A stretch of 64,000 nucleotides of DNA from Cellulomonas sp. Leaf395 (lineage in GTDB: Bacteria > Actinomycetota > Actinomycetes > Actinomycetales > Cellulomonadaceae), in the NCBI RefSeq assembly GCF_001424125.1, contig NZ_LMQI01000004.1, forward strand, positions 124,001-188,000. Direction: 5' to 3'. The translations under genes and the position numbers were made by a program. Below, piece by piece: positions 43,187 through 51,076 of this stretch (its first letter is position 1; each line of letters opens with the position of its first letter). The notes beneath the pieces were generated by a model. It searched no databases, was not told the origin of the DNA, and saw only the letters and a program-made list of their open reading frames with translations.

Positions 43187-44154
43187 CGGGCGGCGCCCAG
43201 GGCCGCGAGGTCGGCGGCGCCGGCGTCGAGGAGGATCTCCGCGAGCCGGGTGCCGAGCGCACGTGCGTCGGCGGCGCTGTCGGCGCCCAGCGTCGCCGTC
43301 AGGCCGTGGCGCAGCGTCGCGCCGCCGTCCGGGCGGACGATCACGGCGTCGAGGAGCAGGGTCCGACCGTCGTCGGCGAGGCATCCCGTGGCGCCGATCG
43401 GGGCCGCGCATCCTGCTTCGAGACGGCTGAGCAGGGCGCGCTCGGCGAGGACCGCGAGGTGCGTGGGGCGGTGGTCGAGCGCGCGCAGGGCCCGCGCGAG
43501 CGGCTCGTCGGGGTCGAGCCCGCTCCGGACCTCGACGGCGAGCGCGCCCTGGCCGGGCGCGGGCGACATGACGTCGGGACCGAACGCCTCGGTGACGGCG
43601 TCGAGCCGCCCGAGCCTGGCCAGGCCTGCGCGGGCGAGCACGACGCCGTCCAGGTCGCCCGGCCCGGAGGTCGACCCGGCGACGCGGCCGAGCCGGGTGT
43701 CGACGTTGCCGCGGATGTCGACCACGACGAGGTCGGGGCGGGTGGCGAGGAGCTGGGCCGCGCGGCGGGGGGAGCCGGTACCGACGCGGGCGCCCGCGGG
43801 GAGCATCGCGAGGGTCAGCCCGTCCCGGGCGCACAGGGCGTCGGCGGGGTCCTCGCGCGGGGGGACGGCCCCGAGCACGAGCCCGTCGGGGTCCTGCGTC
43901 GGCAGGTCCTTCAGGGAGTGCACCGCGACGTCGCAGCGGCCGTCCAGGAGCGCGTCGCGCAGCGCGGCGACGAAGACCCCGGTGCCACCCAGGCTCTGCA
44001 GGGAACCGGTCAGGCGATCGCCCTCCGTGCGGACGTGCACGGTCTCGAGGGTGAGGTCGCCGCGGCCGAGGGCGGCGAGGGCGTCGACCACGTGACCGGT
44101 CTGCGTGAGCGCGAGGGCGCTCGCCCGGGTCCCGACGCGCACGTGCTGGAGCAT
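43183..44154 (-). CDS. hemC: Hydroxymethylbilane synthase (porphobilinogen deaminase)
   Basis: A 323-residue enzyme that polymerises four porphobilinogens. It has [22 protein letters not shown], the catalytic-Asp segment [43 protein letters not shown] and the dipyrromethane-cofactor cysteine Cys249 in [11 protein letters not shown]. First gene of the hemC-hemD-hemB-hemL operon, probably with its own promoter in the region 44155-44320, which carries a duplicated 15-base motif. Confidence 0.95.
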   Translation of the reverse strand: MLQHVRVGTRASALALTQTGHVVDALAALGRGDLTLETVHVRTEGDRLTGSLQSLGGTGVFVAALRDALLDGRCDVAVHSLKDLPTQDPDGLVLGAVPPREDPADALCARDGLTLAMLPAGARVGTGSPRRAAQLLATRPDLVVVDIRGNVDTRLGRVAGSTSGPGDLDGVVLARAGLARLGRLDAVTEAFGPDVMSPAPGQGALAVEVRSGLDPDEPLARALRALDHRPTHLAVLAERALLSRLEAGCAAPIGATGCLADDGRTLLLDAVIVRPDGGATLRHGLTATLGADSAADARALGTRLAEILLDAGAADLAALGAAR

Positions 44155-44230
44155 GCGGTCAGTGTCCCTCTCGGCGGCGGGGATGTCGAAGCGCGGGAAA
44201 TCCCTGAACTCTCGTGACCGGGTCGTGACA

Positions 44231-44305
44231 CGTTGTCAGAAAATGCCTCAGGAAATGTGACCCACGACATTCTTCCGCCGCTTGCCGACGCGTTGTCAGA
44301 AAGTG
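44231..44305 (-). repeat. Two direct copies of a 15-base motif 60 bases apart upstream of hemC
   Basis: CGTTGTCAGAAAATG at 44231-44245 and CGTTGTCAGAAAGTG at 44291-44305 differ at one base and are exactly 60 bases apart, in an unusually AT-rich stretch between hemG and hemC. Position and helical spacing suggest regulator binding sites for the hemC operon promoter, but no binding protein is known to me. Confidence 0.5.
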
Positions 44306-44320
44306 ACGAAGGAATTCCGC

Positions 44321-45604
44321 TCAGATCACTGACCGAGCCGCCGCCCGGGCGTCCGGGACCACCGAGGCCAACCCGTTGCCGGCCACCCACGCGCCGCACA
44401 CGGCGATCCCCGCCAGCGGCTCGACCGCGGCCCGCACGTCGGCCACCACGCGCGCGTGCGCGGCGCTCGGCCGGGGCAGCGCCTGCGTCCACCGGACGAC
44501 CGCGTGCCCCTCGAGCTGCCCGCGCGACAGCGGGGTGCCCAGCAGGACCGACGCGTCGCGCAGGGCCACGTCCACGTCGGGCTGCACGTCCTCGCCCGCC
44601 CGCCCGTACGACAGCCGCACCACGTGCCGGCCCGGCCCCGCGGCCTGCGCGAGCCACGCCCACTTGGCGGTGGCGTGCGTGAGGGCCTTGGCGGTGACGT
44701 CGTCGGCCTCGCGCGCGACGAGCACGCCGGTGCCGCGGGGGGGCGTGTCGAGCGCTGGGGCGTCCAGCACGAGGGTCACCAGCGTGACCTGCGCGCCCGG
44801 GTCCGGGCGGCCGACGGTCAGCCCCAGCAGGTCGACGGCCGACGGGGTGGCCAGCACCCACCGGTCGGCGGGCTCGTCGGCCAGGGAGGTCACGGTCACC
44901 CCCGTGCGGACGGTCCCGCCGTGCGCCTCGACGTCAGCCACCAGGGCGTCGACGAGCACGTGCATGCCGCCCGCGATCCCCTGCACGGCCGACCCCGCCG
45001 GAGCCGCCGCCCGCAGGCTCCGGACCGCCCGTGCCAGCGAGCCCCGCTCCCGGCGGAGCGCGTCGGGCAGGCCCGGCGCGACGGCACCGACCGCGAGGTC
45101 GTCGGGATCCGCGGCATGCACCCCACCCACCACCGGCCGCACCAGCCGGTCCAGCACGCGGGAGCCCATGCGGCGGCGGACGAGGTCGCCGAGCGACGTC
45201 GCCCCGGTGGCCGGGAGCACCAGGTCCAGGCTCGCGCGCACCGTCCCGACGAACCCGAGCGTCCGGCGCGCGGCCCACGGGTCCACGGGGATGCCCAGCA
45301 GGCCCGTGCGCGGCAGGGGGCCGTCGCCGTGCGGCAGGTGCACCCAGGCGCCCAGCGGCTCCGGCGTCCGGATGCGGTCCGCGAGCCCCAGGTCGTCCAG
45401 CAGCGCGGCCACCGTGCCGCCGCGCGTGGCGTAGGACTCCGCCCCCGCGTCGAGCCGCAGCCCCGCGACCGTGTGCCCGGCGACCGCCCCGCCGAGGGTG
45501 TCGCGCTCCTCCAGCACGAGGGTCCGCAGGCCCTCGTGGGCCAGCTCGCGCGCGGCGACGAGCCCCGCGATCCCGCCGCCGACGACGACCGCGTCCCAGG
45601 TCAT
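44321..45604 (-). CDS. hemG: Protoporphyrinogen/coproporphyrinogen oxidase (FAD)
   Basis: A 427-residue FAD oxidase of the HemY type: VVVGGGIAGLVAARELAHEG at the N-terminus, LGGAVAGHTVAGLRLDAGAESYATRGG, RPVVGGVHAADPDDLAVGAV and AVCGAWVAGNGLASVVPDARAAA near the C-terminus. In actinobacteria this enzyme usually oxidises coproporphyrinogen III in the coproporphyrin-dependent pathway (also named cgoX/hemY). It follows hemE by two bases, so both are one operon divergent from hemA. Confidence 0.93.
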   Translation of the reverse strand: MTWDAVVVGGGIAGLVAARELAHEGLRTLVLEERDTLGGAVAGHTVAGLRLDAGAESYATRGGTVAALLDDLGLADRIRTPEPLGAWVHLPHGDGPLPRTGLLGIPVDPWAARRTLGFVGTVRASLDLVLPATGATSLGDLVRRRMGSRVLDRLVRPVVGGVHAADPDDLAVGAVAPGLPDALRRERGSLARAVRSLRAAAPAGSAVQGIAGGMHVLVDALVADVEAHGGTVRTGVTVTSLADEPADRWVLATPSAVDLLGLTVGRPDPGAQVTLVTLVLDAPALDTPPRGTGVLVAREADDVTAKALTHATAKWAWLAQAAGPGRHVVRLSYGRAGEDVQPDVDVALRDASVLLGTPLSRGQLEGHAVVRWTQALPRPSAAHARVVADVRAAVEPLAGIAVCGAWVAGNGLASVVPDARAAARSVI

Positions 45605-45606
45605 CG

Positions 45607-46671
45607 TCAGATCTCGTGGACCAGCTGGGCCACGCGCGTGAGCACGGTCGGGTCGGTCTCCGGGGGGACGCCGTGCCCGAGGTTCACCACGTGCCCGGGG
45701 GCGACCGAGCCACGGGCGACGACGTCGCGGACGTGCGCCTCGAGCACCGGCCACGGGGCGGCCAGCAGCGCCGGATCGATGTTGCCCTGCAGCGGGGTGC
45801 TGCCGCCCAGCCGACGGTTCGCCTCGTCCAGCGGCAGCCGGTAGTCGACGCCGACGACGTCCGCGCCGACGTCGCGCATGGCGACGAGCAGCTCGCTGGT
45901 GCCGGTGCCGAAGTGGACCTTCTTGACGTCCAGGTCGGCGACGTGCGTCAGCGCCCGGGCCGACGCAGGAGCGACGTGCGCGGTGTAGTCGGACAGGCTC
46001 AGCGAGCCCGCCCACGAGTCGAAGAGCTGCGTGGCGCTGGCACCGGCCAGGACCTGCGCGCGCAGGAACGCGCCCGTCACGTCCGCCGCCCACTGCGTCA
46101 GAGCCGCCCACGTCTCCGGGTCGGCATGCATGAGGGTGCGGGCGGCCAGGTGGTCGCGCGACGGGCCACCCTCCACCAGGTACGCGGCGAGCGTGAAGGG
46201 CGCGCCCGCGAAGCCGATCAGGGGCGTCCCGCCGAGAGCGTCGACTGTCAGAGCGACTCCGTCCGAGACCGGCTGCAGCGCATCGGGCGTCAGCGGGCCG
46301 AGGTCGCGCAGCCGGGCGACGTCGTCGGCGGTGCGGATCGCGGAGCCCATCACCGGGCCGACGCCGGGCTTGATCTCCACGTCGACGCCCGCGAGCTTGA
46401 GCGGCACCACGATGTCGGAGAAGAAGATCGCCGCGTCCACGTCGTGCCGGCGCACCGGCTGCAGGGTGATCTCGCTGGCCAGCGCCGGGTCCAGGCAGGC
46501 GTCGAGCATCGCGGTGCCGCCGCGTGCCTCGCGGTACTCGGGCAGCGACCTCCCGGCCTGCCGCATGAACCACACGGGCCGTCGCGACGGGGCCTCGCCG
46601 GAATACGCACGGACCAGCGAAGAATTCTTCGTGCGGCCGTCGACGAGGGGGTGCGAGGAAGGAAGGTTCAC
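45607..46671 (-). CDS. hemE: Uroporphyrinogen decarboxylase
   Basis: A 354-residue decarboxylase turning uroporphyrinogen III into coproporphyrinogen III. Typical are RRPVWFMRQAGRSLPEYREAR at the start, IFFSDIVVPLKLAGVDVEI, GFAGAPFTLAAYLVEGG and VVNLGHGVPPETDP. I start it at the GTG at 46669-46671 because CACAAT lies seven bases upstream, like other probable leaderless genes here; a TTG 21 bases further up keeps the frame but has no ribosome site. It is divergent from hemA with 46 bases between. Confidence 0.93.
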   Translation of the reverse strand: MNLPSSHPLVDGRTKNSSLVRAYSGEAPSRRPVWFMRQAGRSLPEYREARGGTAMLDACLDPALASEITLQPVRRHDVDAAIFFSDIVVPLKLAGVDVEIKPGVGPVMGSAIRTADDVARLRDLGPLTPDALQPVSDGVALTVDALGGTPLIGFAGAPFTLAAYLVEGGPSRDHLAARTLMHADPETWAALTQWAADVTGAFLRAQVLAGASATQLFDSWAGSLSLSDYTAHVAPASARALTHVADLDVKKVHFGTGTSELLVAMRDVGADVVGVDYRLPLDEANRRLGGSTPLQGNIDPALLAAPWPVLEAHVRDVVARGSVAPGHVVNLGHGVPPETDPTVLTRVAQLVHEI

Positions 46672-46678
46672 GTCGCCG

Positions 46679-46710
46679 ATTGTGCCGGACAAATGTCGAG
46701 ATGATTAACT
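46679..46710. promoter_or_regulatory. Divergent leaderless promoters of hemA and hemE
   Basis: Only 46 bases separate the two start codons. CACAAT on the minus strand (46679-46684) is seven bases from the hemE GTG, and TTAACT on the plus strand (46705-46710) is seven bases from the hemA GTG; neither gene has a Shine-Dalgarno sequence. The polymerases must compete for the same DNA. Confidence 0.5.
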
Positions 46711-46717
46711 CAGGCAC

Positions 46718-47983
46718 GTGGTGCTGCTGTCCCTCGCCGCCAGTCACCACGACCTCGACCTCGATGTGCTGGAACGTCTCTCGTCGGACGTCCACGCCGT
46801 CGCGTCCGAGCTCGTGGGCTCGACGGCCCACAGGTTCGTGTCCGGTGCCGTCGTCCTCGCGACGTGCAACCGGTTCGAGCTGTACCTGGAGGTCGACGAC
46901 CCCGAGAACACCCCGTCGGCCCGCGCGGCAGCAGCACAGGCCGTCGCCGGCCGCTCCGGCTACAGCGCCTCGCAGGTCGACTCGCACCTGCGCGTCCGCA
47001 CCGGCACCGACGCCGCCGCCCACCTGTTCTCCGTCGCCAGCGGGCTCGACTCGATGGTCGTCGGGGAGCGGGAGATCCAGGGGCAGGTCCGGCGCGCACT
47101 GACCTCCGCCCGCCGCGACGGCACGACGACCTCCGGCCTCGAGTCCCTGTTCCAGGCCGCCTCCCGCGTCTCGCGGCAGGTGGAGAGCCGTACCGGGCTC
47201 GGTGCCACCGGCCGCTCCGTGGTCGGCGTCGCCCTCGACATCGCCGAGCAGCACCTGCCCGACTGGTCCGCAGTCCGCTGCGTGCTCATCGGCACCGGCT
47301 CCTACGCGGGCGCGTCGCTGGCCGCGCTCAAGGCCCGCGGCGCCGGTGACATCCGGGTGTTCTCCACGTCCGGCCGCGCCCGCGCGTTCGCTGCCGCCCG
47401 CGGCGTCCGGTCGCTGCCCGCGTCCGCCGACCTCGCCGCCGAGGTGTCCGACGTCGACCTCGTGGTCGCCTGCAGCGGTGCGGCGGGCGCGGTCCTGGGG
47501 GTCGACGCGCTCGCCGCGGCCCGGCTGGGGACGTCCTCGCCGCTCACCGTCGTCGACCTGGCGCTGCGGCACGATGTCGACCCCGGCGTCCGCTCGCTGC
47601 CCGGCGTCCGGCTGGTCAGCCTGCACACGGTGGCCGAGCACGCGCCCGCGGAGCACGCCGCCGTCCGGGCCGCCCACGACGTCGTCGTCGCGGCGGCGGA
47701 GGCCTACGAGGCCGACCGCCGGGTCCGGGACTGGAACCCCGCGGTCGTCGCGGAGCGCTCGCGCGTGCTCGGCGGGCTCGAGGCCGGCCTCAGCGAGCTG
47801 CCCGACGCGCTGCGCGACGAGCGCGCCGAACGAGCGCTTCGGCGACGCACCCGCGCCGTGCTCCACGCCCCGACGGTCCGCGCCCGCGAGGCGGCACGGG
47901 CGGGGGACGCGATGACCTACGCGGCTGCCCTGACGGAGCTCGCGTCGATCCCGGTGCCGACCGTGGTGACCGACGCGCACTGA
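46718..47983 (+). CDS. hemA: Glutamyl-tRNA reductase
   Basis: A 421-residue NADPH-dependent reductase converting glutamyl-tRNA to glutamate-1-semialdehyde, the first step of C5-pathway heme synthesis. The active-site Cys50 is in VLATCNRFELYLEV; GLDSMVVGEREIQGQVRRAL is the catalytic-domain signature, and VLIGTGSYAGASLAALKARG is the NADPH-binding motif, with S-Y-A in place of the more usual G-x-M/G. Start GTG at 46718, with a second GTG next to it; probably leaderless. Confidence 0.94.
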   Translation: MVLLSLAASHHDLDLDVLERLSSDVHAVASELVGSTAHRFVSGAVVLATCNRFELYLEVDDPENTPSARAAAAQAVAGRSGYSASQVDSHLRVRTGTDAAAHLFSVASGLDSMVVGEREIQGQVRRALTSARRDGTTTSGLESLFQAASRVSRQVESRTGLGATGRSVVGVALDIAEQHLPDWSAVRCVLIGTGSYAGASLAALKARGAGDIRVFSTSGRARAFAAARGVRSLPASADLAAEVSDVDLVVACSGAAGAVLGVDALAAARLGTSSPLTVVDLALRHDVDPGVRSLPGVRLVSLHTVAEHAPAEHAAVRAAHDVVVAAAEAYEADRRVRDWNPAVVAERSRVLGGLEAGLSELPDALRDERAERALRRRTRAVLHAPTVRAREAARAGDAMTYAAALTELASIPVPTVVTDAH

Positions 47984-47989
47984 CCGGAT

Positions 47990-48155
47990 CAGTCCGCGAC
48001 GTCGGCATGACTCGTGCGACGAGCTCGGCGCCGACGTCCGCGACGTCGGTCCGGCTCCCGTCGGCGATCGAGAGCACCAGCGCGGTGTCGGCCTCCGTGT
48101 CCACGCGGAGCTCGACCCCGTCGACGAGCGCGTGGTTGCCCCCCAGTGACTGCGA
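47990..48155 (-). other. Possible remnant of a degraded coding sequence
   Basis: The minus-strand frame SLGGNHALVDGVELRVDTE then ADTALVLSIADGSRTDVADV and GAELVARVM has the composition of a folded protein, unlike the arginine-rich shadows around it, but it lacks a start with a ribosome site and runs into the antisense of hemA without a stop. It begins at the terminator hairpin. I cannot name the family. Confidence 0.3.
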
Positions 48156-48156
48156 A

Positions 48157-48202
48157 ACGCCCCTTCGGTCACGTGACCGAGGTCGCGTGACCGAAGGGGC
48201 GT
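48157..48202. terminator. Terminator hairpin upstream of cellulase stop
   Basis: ACGCCCCTTCGGTCACG (48157-48173) pairs perfectly over 17 bases with CGTGACCGAAGGGGCGT (48186-48202), just after the cellulase gene on the minus strand. Confidence 0.85.
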
Positions 48203-48214
48203 GTTCGTCAGGGG

Positions 48215-49618
48215 TCAGCCGCGGATCCACTGCTGGGTCGGCGCCGCTGGGTCGCACGTCGCCAGTGCGAGGCCCCACTCGTTCGCGGGGGTCGCGAGGC
48301 ACAGCGCGGGGTCGGCGACGCTGCTGATCGTCAGGTCGGCGTTCACCGTCCACTGCTGCTCGACGCCGCCGGAGCAGGCCTCGATCGCGAGCGCGCTGCC
48401 CGCGACGGGACCGTCGACGGGTTCGACGCAGAGGCGGCCGTAGACCGACAGCTCTCCGGCATCCGTCCAGTTGAACGACTGGTTGCCGCCGCCGTTGCAG
48501 TACCACAGACCCAGTAGCGTGCCCGGTGCGGTCGAGCCGCCCGGTACGTCGATGCACACGTTGTGCGCGACGCTCCTCAGGGGCTCGCCTGGAGGTGCGG
48601 GCGGCAGGTCGTTGAGCGGCTCCGTCTTGAGCAGCCCCCAGCCCCACTGGAGCTGTGCGAGTCCGGACTCGTTCGTCACCGTGAGCCCGCCGTCGGCGTT
48701 CTGCTCTGTCAGGGTGTACGAGTCGCCGGTGCGAAGCCCCGGCCAGTAGACGACGCCCATGCCCTGGTCGCGCGTCACCTCGGTGAGAGCGCCGAGGTAC
48801 GAGGTCGACACGTCGCCCTCGTGGTTGCCGTAGTTCAGACCCGTGGTCATCGGCGAACCGGCCTCAGACACCAGGGTGCGCCAGCCGTACTCGCCGATGC
48901 GTGGCAGCAGGTTCGCCTTCCACGCGTCTTCGGTGGTGTCGCTCGCCCAGAAGCCGTAGAAGTGCAGGGAGAGCAGCGTGCCATCGAGTTCCTCGGCTGC
49001 GCCGACGCCGGTCACGTTGTCGTTGTATCCGGTGCCGGAGATGATCACGCGCGAGCGCGGCACGTCGGCGTGGTCGTCGAGCCACCCGGAGGCCAAGGAC
49101 ACCCATTCGTCGAGCGTGTAGCCGAACGGCTCGTTCATCGGCTCGAAGTACACCTTCGGGTTCTTGCCGTACTCGGCCACCACCGTGTCCCACATCGCGT
49201 CGAAGGCGGCGGGGTCGTCGACCCGCCCGTCCTTCGCGTCGTCGCCCTCCCAGTAGCTGAGGATGACCTTGAAGCCGCTGCCGACCGAGGCGTCGATCGC
49301 CGCCTGGTACGACTCCCACCAGTCGGTGCCGACGCTCGACGGGTTGATGGGCAACCGGACCGTGTTGGCCCTGACCTCCTGGCGGAATCCGCTGATGATC
49401 GCGGCGGACTTGTCGTAGGTGGTGCTGTAGTCGTCGTCGGCGCTGAGGCCCGACGGCACGACCTCGTCGTCGGCGTAGTTGTCTCGGGGGTCGGCCCAGT
49501 TCACGCCACGGAACTCGTTGGTGCTGTGCGGGCCTCCCTGACCTGCCATGGCCGGCAGCGGGGCGATGCACATCAGGAGGGCGGCGGCCGCGGCGGCCGC
49601 TCCGATCTGTCTCTTCAT
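48215..49618 (-). CDS. Secreted GH5 family glycoside hydrolase with C-terminal ricin-type domain
   Basis: A 467-residue secreted enzyme, probably a cellulase or related beta-glycanase. A signal peptide of about 25 residues (MKRQIGAAAAAAALLMCIAPLPAMA, shown only in part by convention) is followed by a GH5 barrel with the acid/base Glu163 in FEPMNEPFG and the nucleophile Glu252 in LVSEAGSP, and from about residue 345 a ricin-B/CBM13-like trefoil with repeated QxW motifs (QSFNW, QQWTV, QQWIRG). The start at 49618 is chosen because it gives the signal peptide directly. It acts outside the cell. Two LacI-type half-palindromes lie upstream. Confidence 0.9.
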   Translation of the reverse strand: MKRQIGAAAAAAALLMCIAPLPAMAGQGGPHSTNEFRGVNWADPRDNYADDEVVPSGLSADDDYSTTYDKSAAIISGFRQEVRANTVRLPINPSSVGTDWWESYQAAIDASVGSGFKVILSYWEGDDAKDGRVDDPAAFDAMWDTVVAEYGKNPKVYFEPMNEPFGYTLDEWVSLASGWLDDHADVPRSRVIISGTGYNDNVTGVGAAEELDGTLLSLHFYGFWASDTTEDAWKANLLPRIGEYGWRTLVSEAGSPMTTGLNYGNHEGDVSTSYLGALTEVTRDQGMGVVYWPGLRTGDSYTLTEQNADGGLTVTNESGLAQLQWGWGLLKTEPLNDLPPAPPGEPLRSVAHNVCIDVPGGSTAPGTLLGLWYCNGGGNQSFNWTDAGELSVYGRLCVEPVDGPVAGSALAIEACSGGVEQQWTVNADLTISSVADPALCLATPANEWGLALATCDPAAPTQQWIRG

Positions 49619-49846
49619 CGGGGTCCGTTCGGTTCGGGTGCGCGACTCTGCGCGGGCGTCGACGGGGTATCGACACCCCGCCAGCGTTGCACGCACCTGA
49701 TCAAAACTCACGGGCTAGTACAACGTTGCTCGTCGAGCGTCCTGGCCGAACACCGAGGCTCGCGGACGCGCGAGCGCGGCTTCGAGCAGGCCGTAGTCGC
49801 GCACGTCGGGGGCGTGACCGAGGAAGGCCCCACGCAGGAGAAAAGA
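49619..49846 (-). other. Cellulase upstream region, candidate LacI-type operator
   Basis: This stretch and the bases to 49950 hold no gene. The eight-base palindrome CAACGTTG at 49731-49738, with the central CG of LacI-family operators, and a related GCAACGCTGG (minus strand, 49681-49690) lie 113 and 63 bases upstream of the cellulase ATG. Nothing else stands out apart from the hairpin at 49847-49889. Confidence 0.3.
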
Positions 49847-49889
49847 GCGTGCCGGGCCTGGACGGGGGGGAGGGCCAGGCCCGGCACGC
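49847..49889. terminator. Terminator hairpin
   Basis: GCGTGCCGGGCCTGG (49847-49861) pairs perfectly over 15 bases with CCAGGCCCGGCACGC (49875-49889), downstream of the unknown protein gene at 49951. Confidence 0.8.
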
Positions 49890-49950
49890 GTCCCGTGAGG
49901 GTCACATCACGCTGGCGCGACCCTGGTACGGAACCCTCGGAGAAGTGCGC

Positions 49951-50823
49951 TCAGGAGCGCACCACCTGCTGTCGGGGGGCAGCAGGCCCGGGGGCCCAGG
50001 TGTGGGGGACCACCTGGTTGGTCTGGATGTCGGTGAGCTCGGCGGCGTACACGATGCCCTCGTACACGCCGGCTTCGACACGGGTGAGGTGGAGACGCTC
50101 GGCACGCTCGATGTCGTCCCCGAGGTGGGAGATCCGGGCGACGACGTACCTCTGGGCGTCCTGCCACTGGTCGACCACGCGGACGCCGAGGCCGTTCCAG
50201 CGGGCCGTGAGGTCCAGCTCGAACAGCTCGGTGACGTCCTGGCGGGCGACGCGGCGGTACCAGCGGCCCGACGGGGACTGGTGGAATCCGGTCTCCGCGA
50301 GCGGGGGGTTGGCCAGGGCGAGGACGACCGTGTGGCCACCGTCGACGACGTCAGCCTCGAGGTAGGCGCCGTGCCACTTGGCGACGGGCCCGACACAGCG
50401 GGAGAGGGACGCGAGCGACGGGCGGGGGGCGCCCAGCTGCGTGACCGTCCAGCCGGCACCGACGTCGCCGTAGCGCGCCAGCAGCGTGGAGGTCCCGTCG
50501 TCGTAGATGCGGATCAGCTCGGCGCCCGGGGGGATGCGCGAGTGGCGCAGCCACCAGAGCGGGAGGATGTATCCGGGCACGTCGCGGTACTGGAGCTGGG
50601 GGGATGACTCGAAGCGCAGCACATCGATCGAGCGGTCGTACGGGCTGAAGGGCGAACCCTCGTACCCGAGGCCGTGGACCTCGAACAGCTGCGCCGGGGT
50701 CGTCGCGAAGGCGACGTCCTCAGCACGCACCACGTACCCCGCCAGACGGTCGTGGCCCGCGGTGAGGTGCGCGCGGGTCAGCGCTGGCGTGATCGCTTTC
50801 TGCATGAGCGTCACGATGGGCAT
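49951..50823 (-). CDS. Hypothetical protein, 290 residues
   Basis: An ORF of 290 residues starting MPIVTLMQKAITPALTRAHL. It has no signal peptide or membrane helix, is rich in Tyr, Trp and Arg, and shows the regular segments AGYVVRAEDVAFATTPAQLFEVHGLGYE, VPGYILPLWWLRHSRIPPGAEL and DVTELFELDLTARWNGLGVRVVDQW. I do not recognise a family. Codon use is normal for the window. An AAGG is close to the ATG; a TTG three codons earlier is possible. It stands alone between the cellulase and purB. Confidence 0.75.
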   Translation of the reverse strand: MPIVTLMQKAITPALTRAHLTAGHDRLAGYVVRAEDVAFATTPAQLFEVHGLGYEGSPFSPYDRSIDVLRFESSPQLQYRDVPGYILPLWWLRHSRIPPGAELIRIYDDGTSTLLARYGDVGAGWTVTQLGAPRPSLASLSRCVGPVAKWHGAYLEADVVDGGHTVVLALANPPLAETGFHQSPSGRWYRRVARQDVTELFELDLTARWNGLGVRVVDQWQDAQRYVVARISHLGDDIERAERLHLTRVEAGVYEGIVYAAELTDIQTNQVVPHTWAPGPAAPRQQVVRS

Positions 50824-51043
50824 CCTTGCCAAGAAAAGGGTGATCCGGATGTTTCAGACCGGTCGGTGCACGATTGTGCAGGGCAAACCGGTCGCCTGTC
50901 CAGAAGCGATCACGGGTTCCCATGAAGTTGCAGGTCAGACCGCGTGAGAGCGATTCCGTCGAAGCGGTTTGTCTTCTGCGTGTGGGTCGGCAGAAGATGG
51001 TCGCGCGGCGTCGATCGTTCACCCGTTCGGAGCAGTTGCGGTG

Positions 51044-51058
51044 GCGGGCTCTGCCCGC
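51044..51058 (-). terminator. Small hairpin downstream of purB
   Basis: GCGGGC pairs with GCCCGC around TCT about 20 bases after the purB stop on the minus strand; no T-run. The region 50824-51043 shows no other recognisable element. Confidence 0.3.
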
Positions 51059-51076
51059 AGGGTGTAGCCGGCCCGC

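Noticed and set aside
46672-46692. Longer hemE beginning at TTG 46690-46692
   Set aside because: No ribosome site, would place the start inside the divergent promoter; the GTG at 46671 has a -10 element at leaderless distance and matches the usual HemE N-terminus.
50833-51000. Possible second riboswitch around AAACCG repeats upstream of the 290-residue gene
   Set aside because: The GACGCAAAGCC core and partner helices of GEMM are absent; only short direct repeats (ACCGGTCG) are seen.
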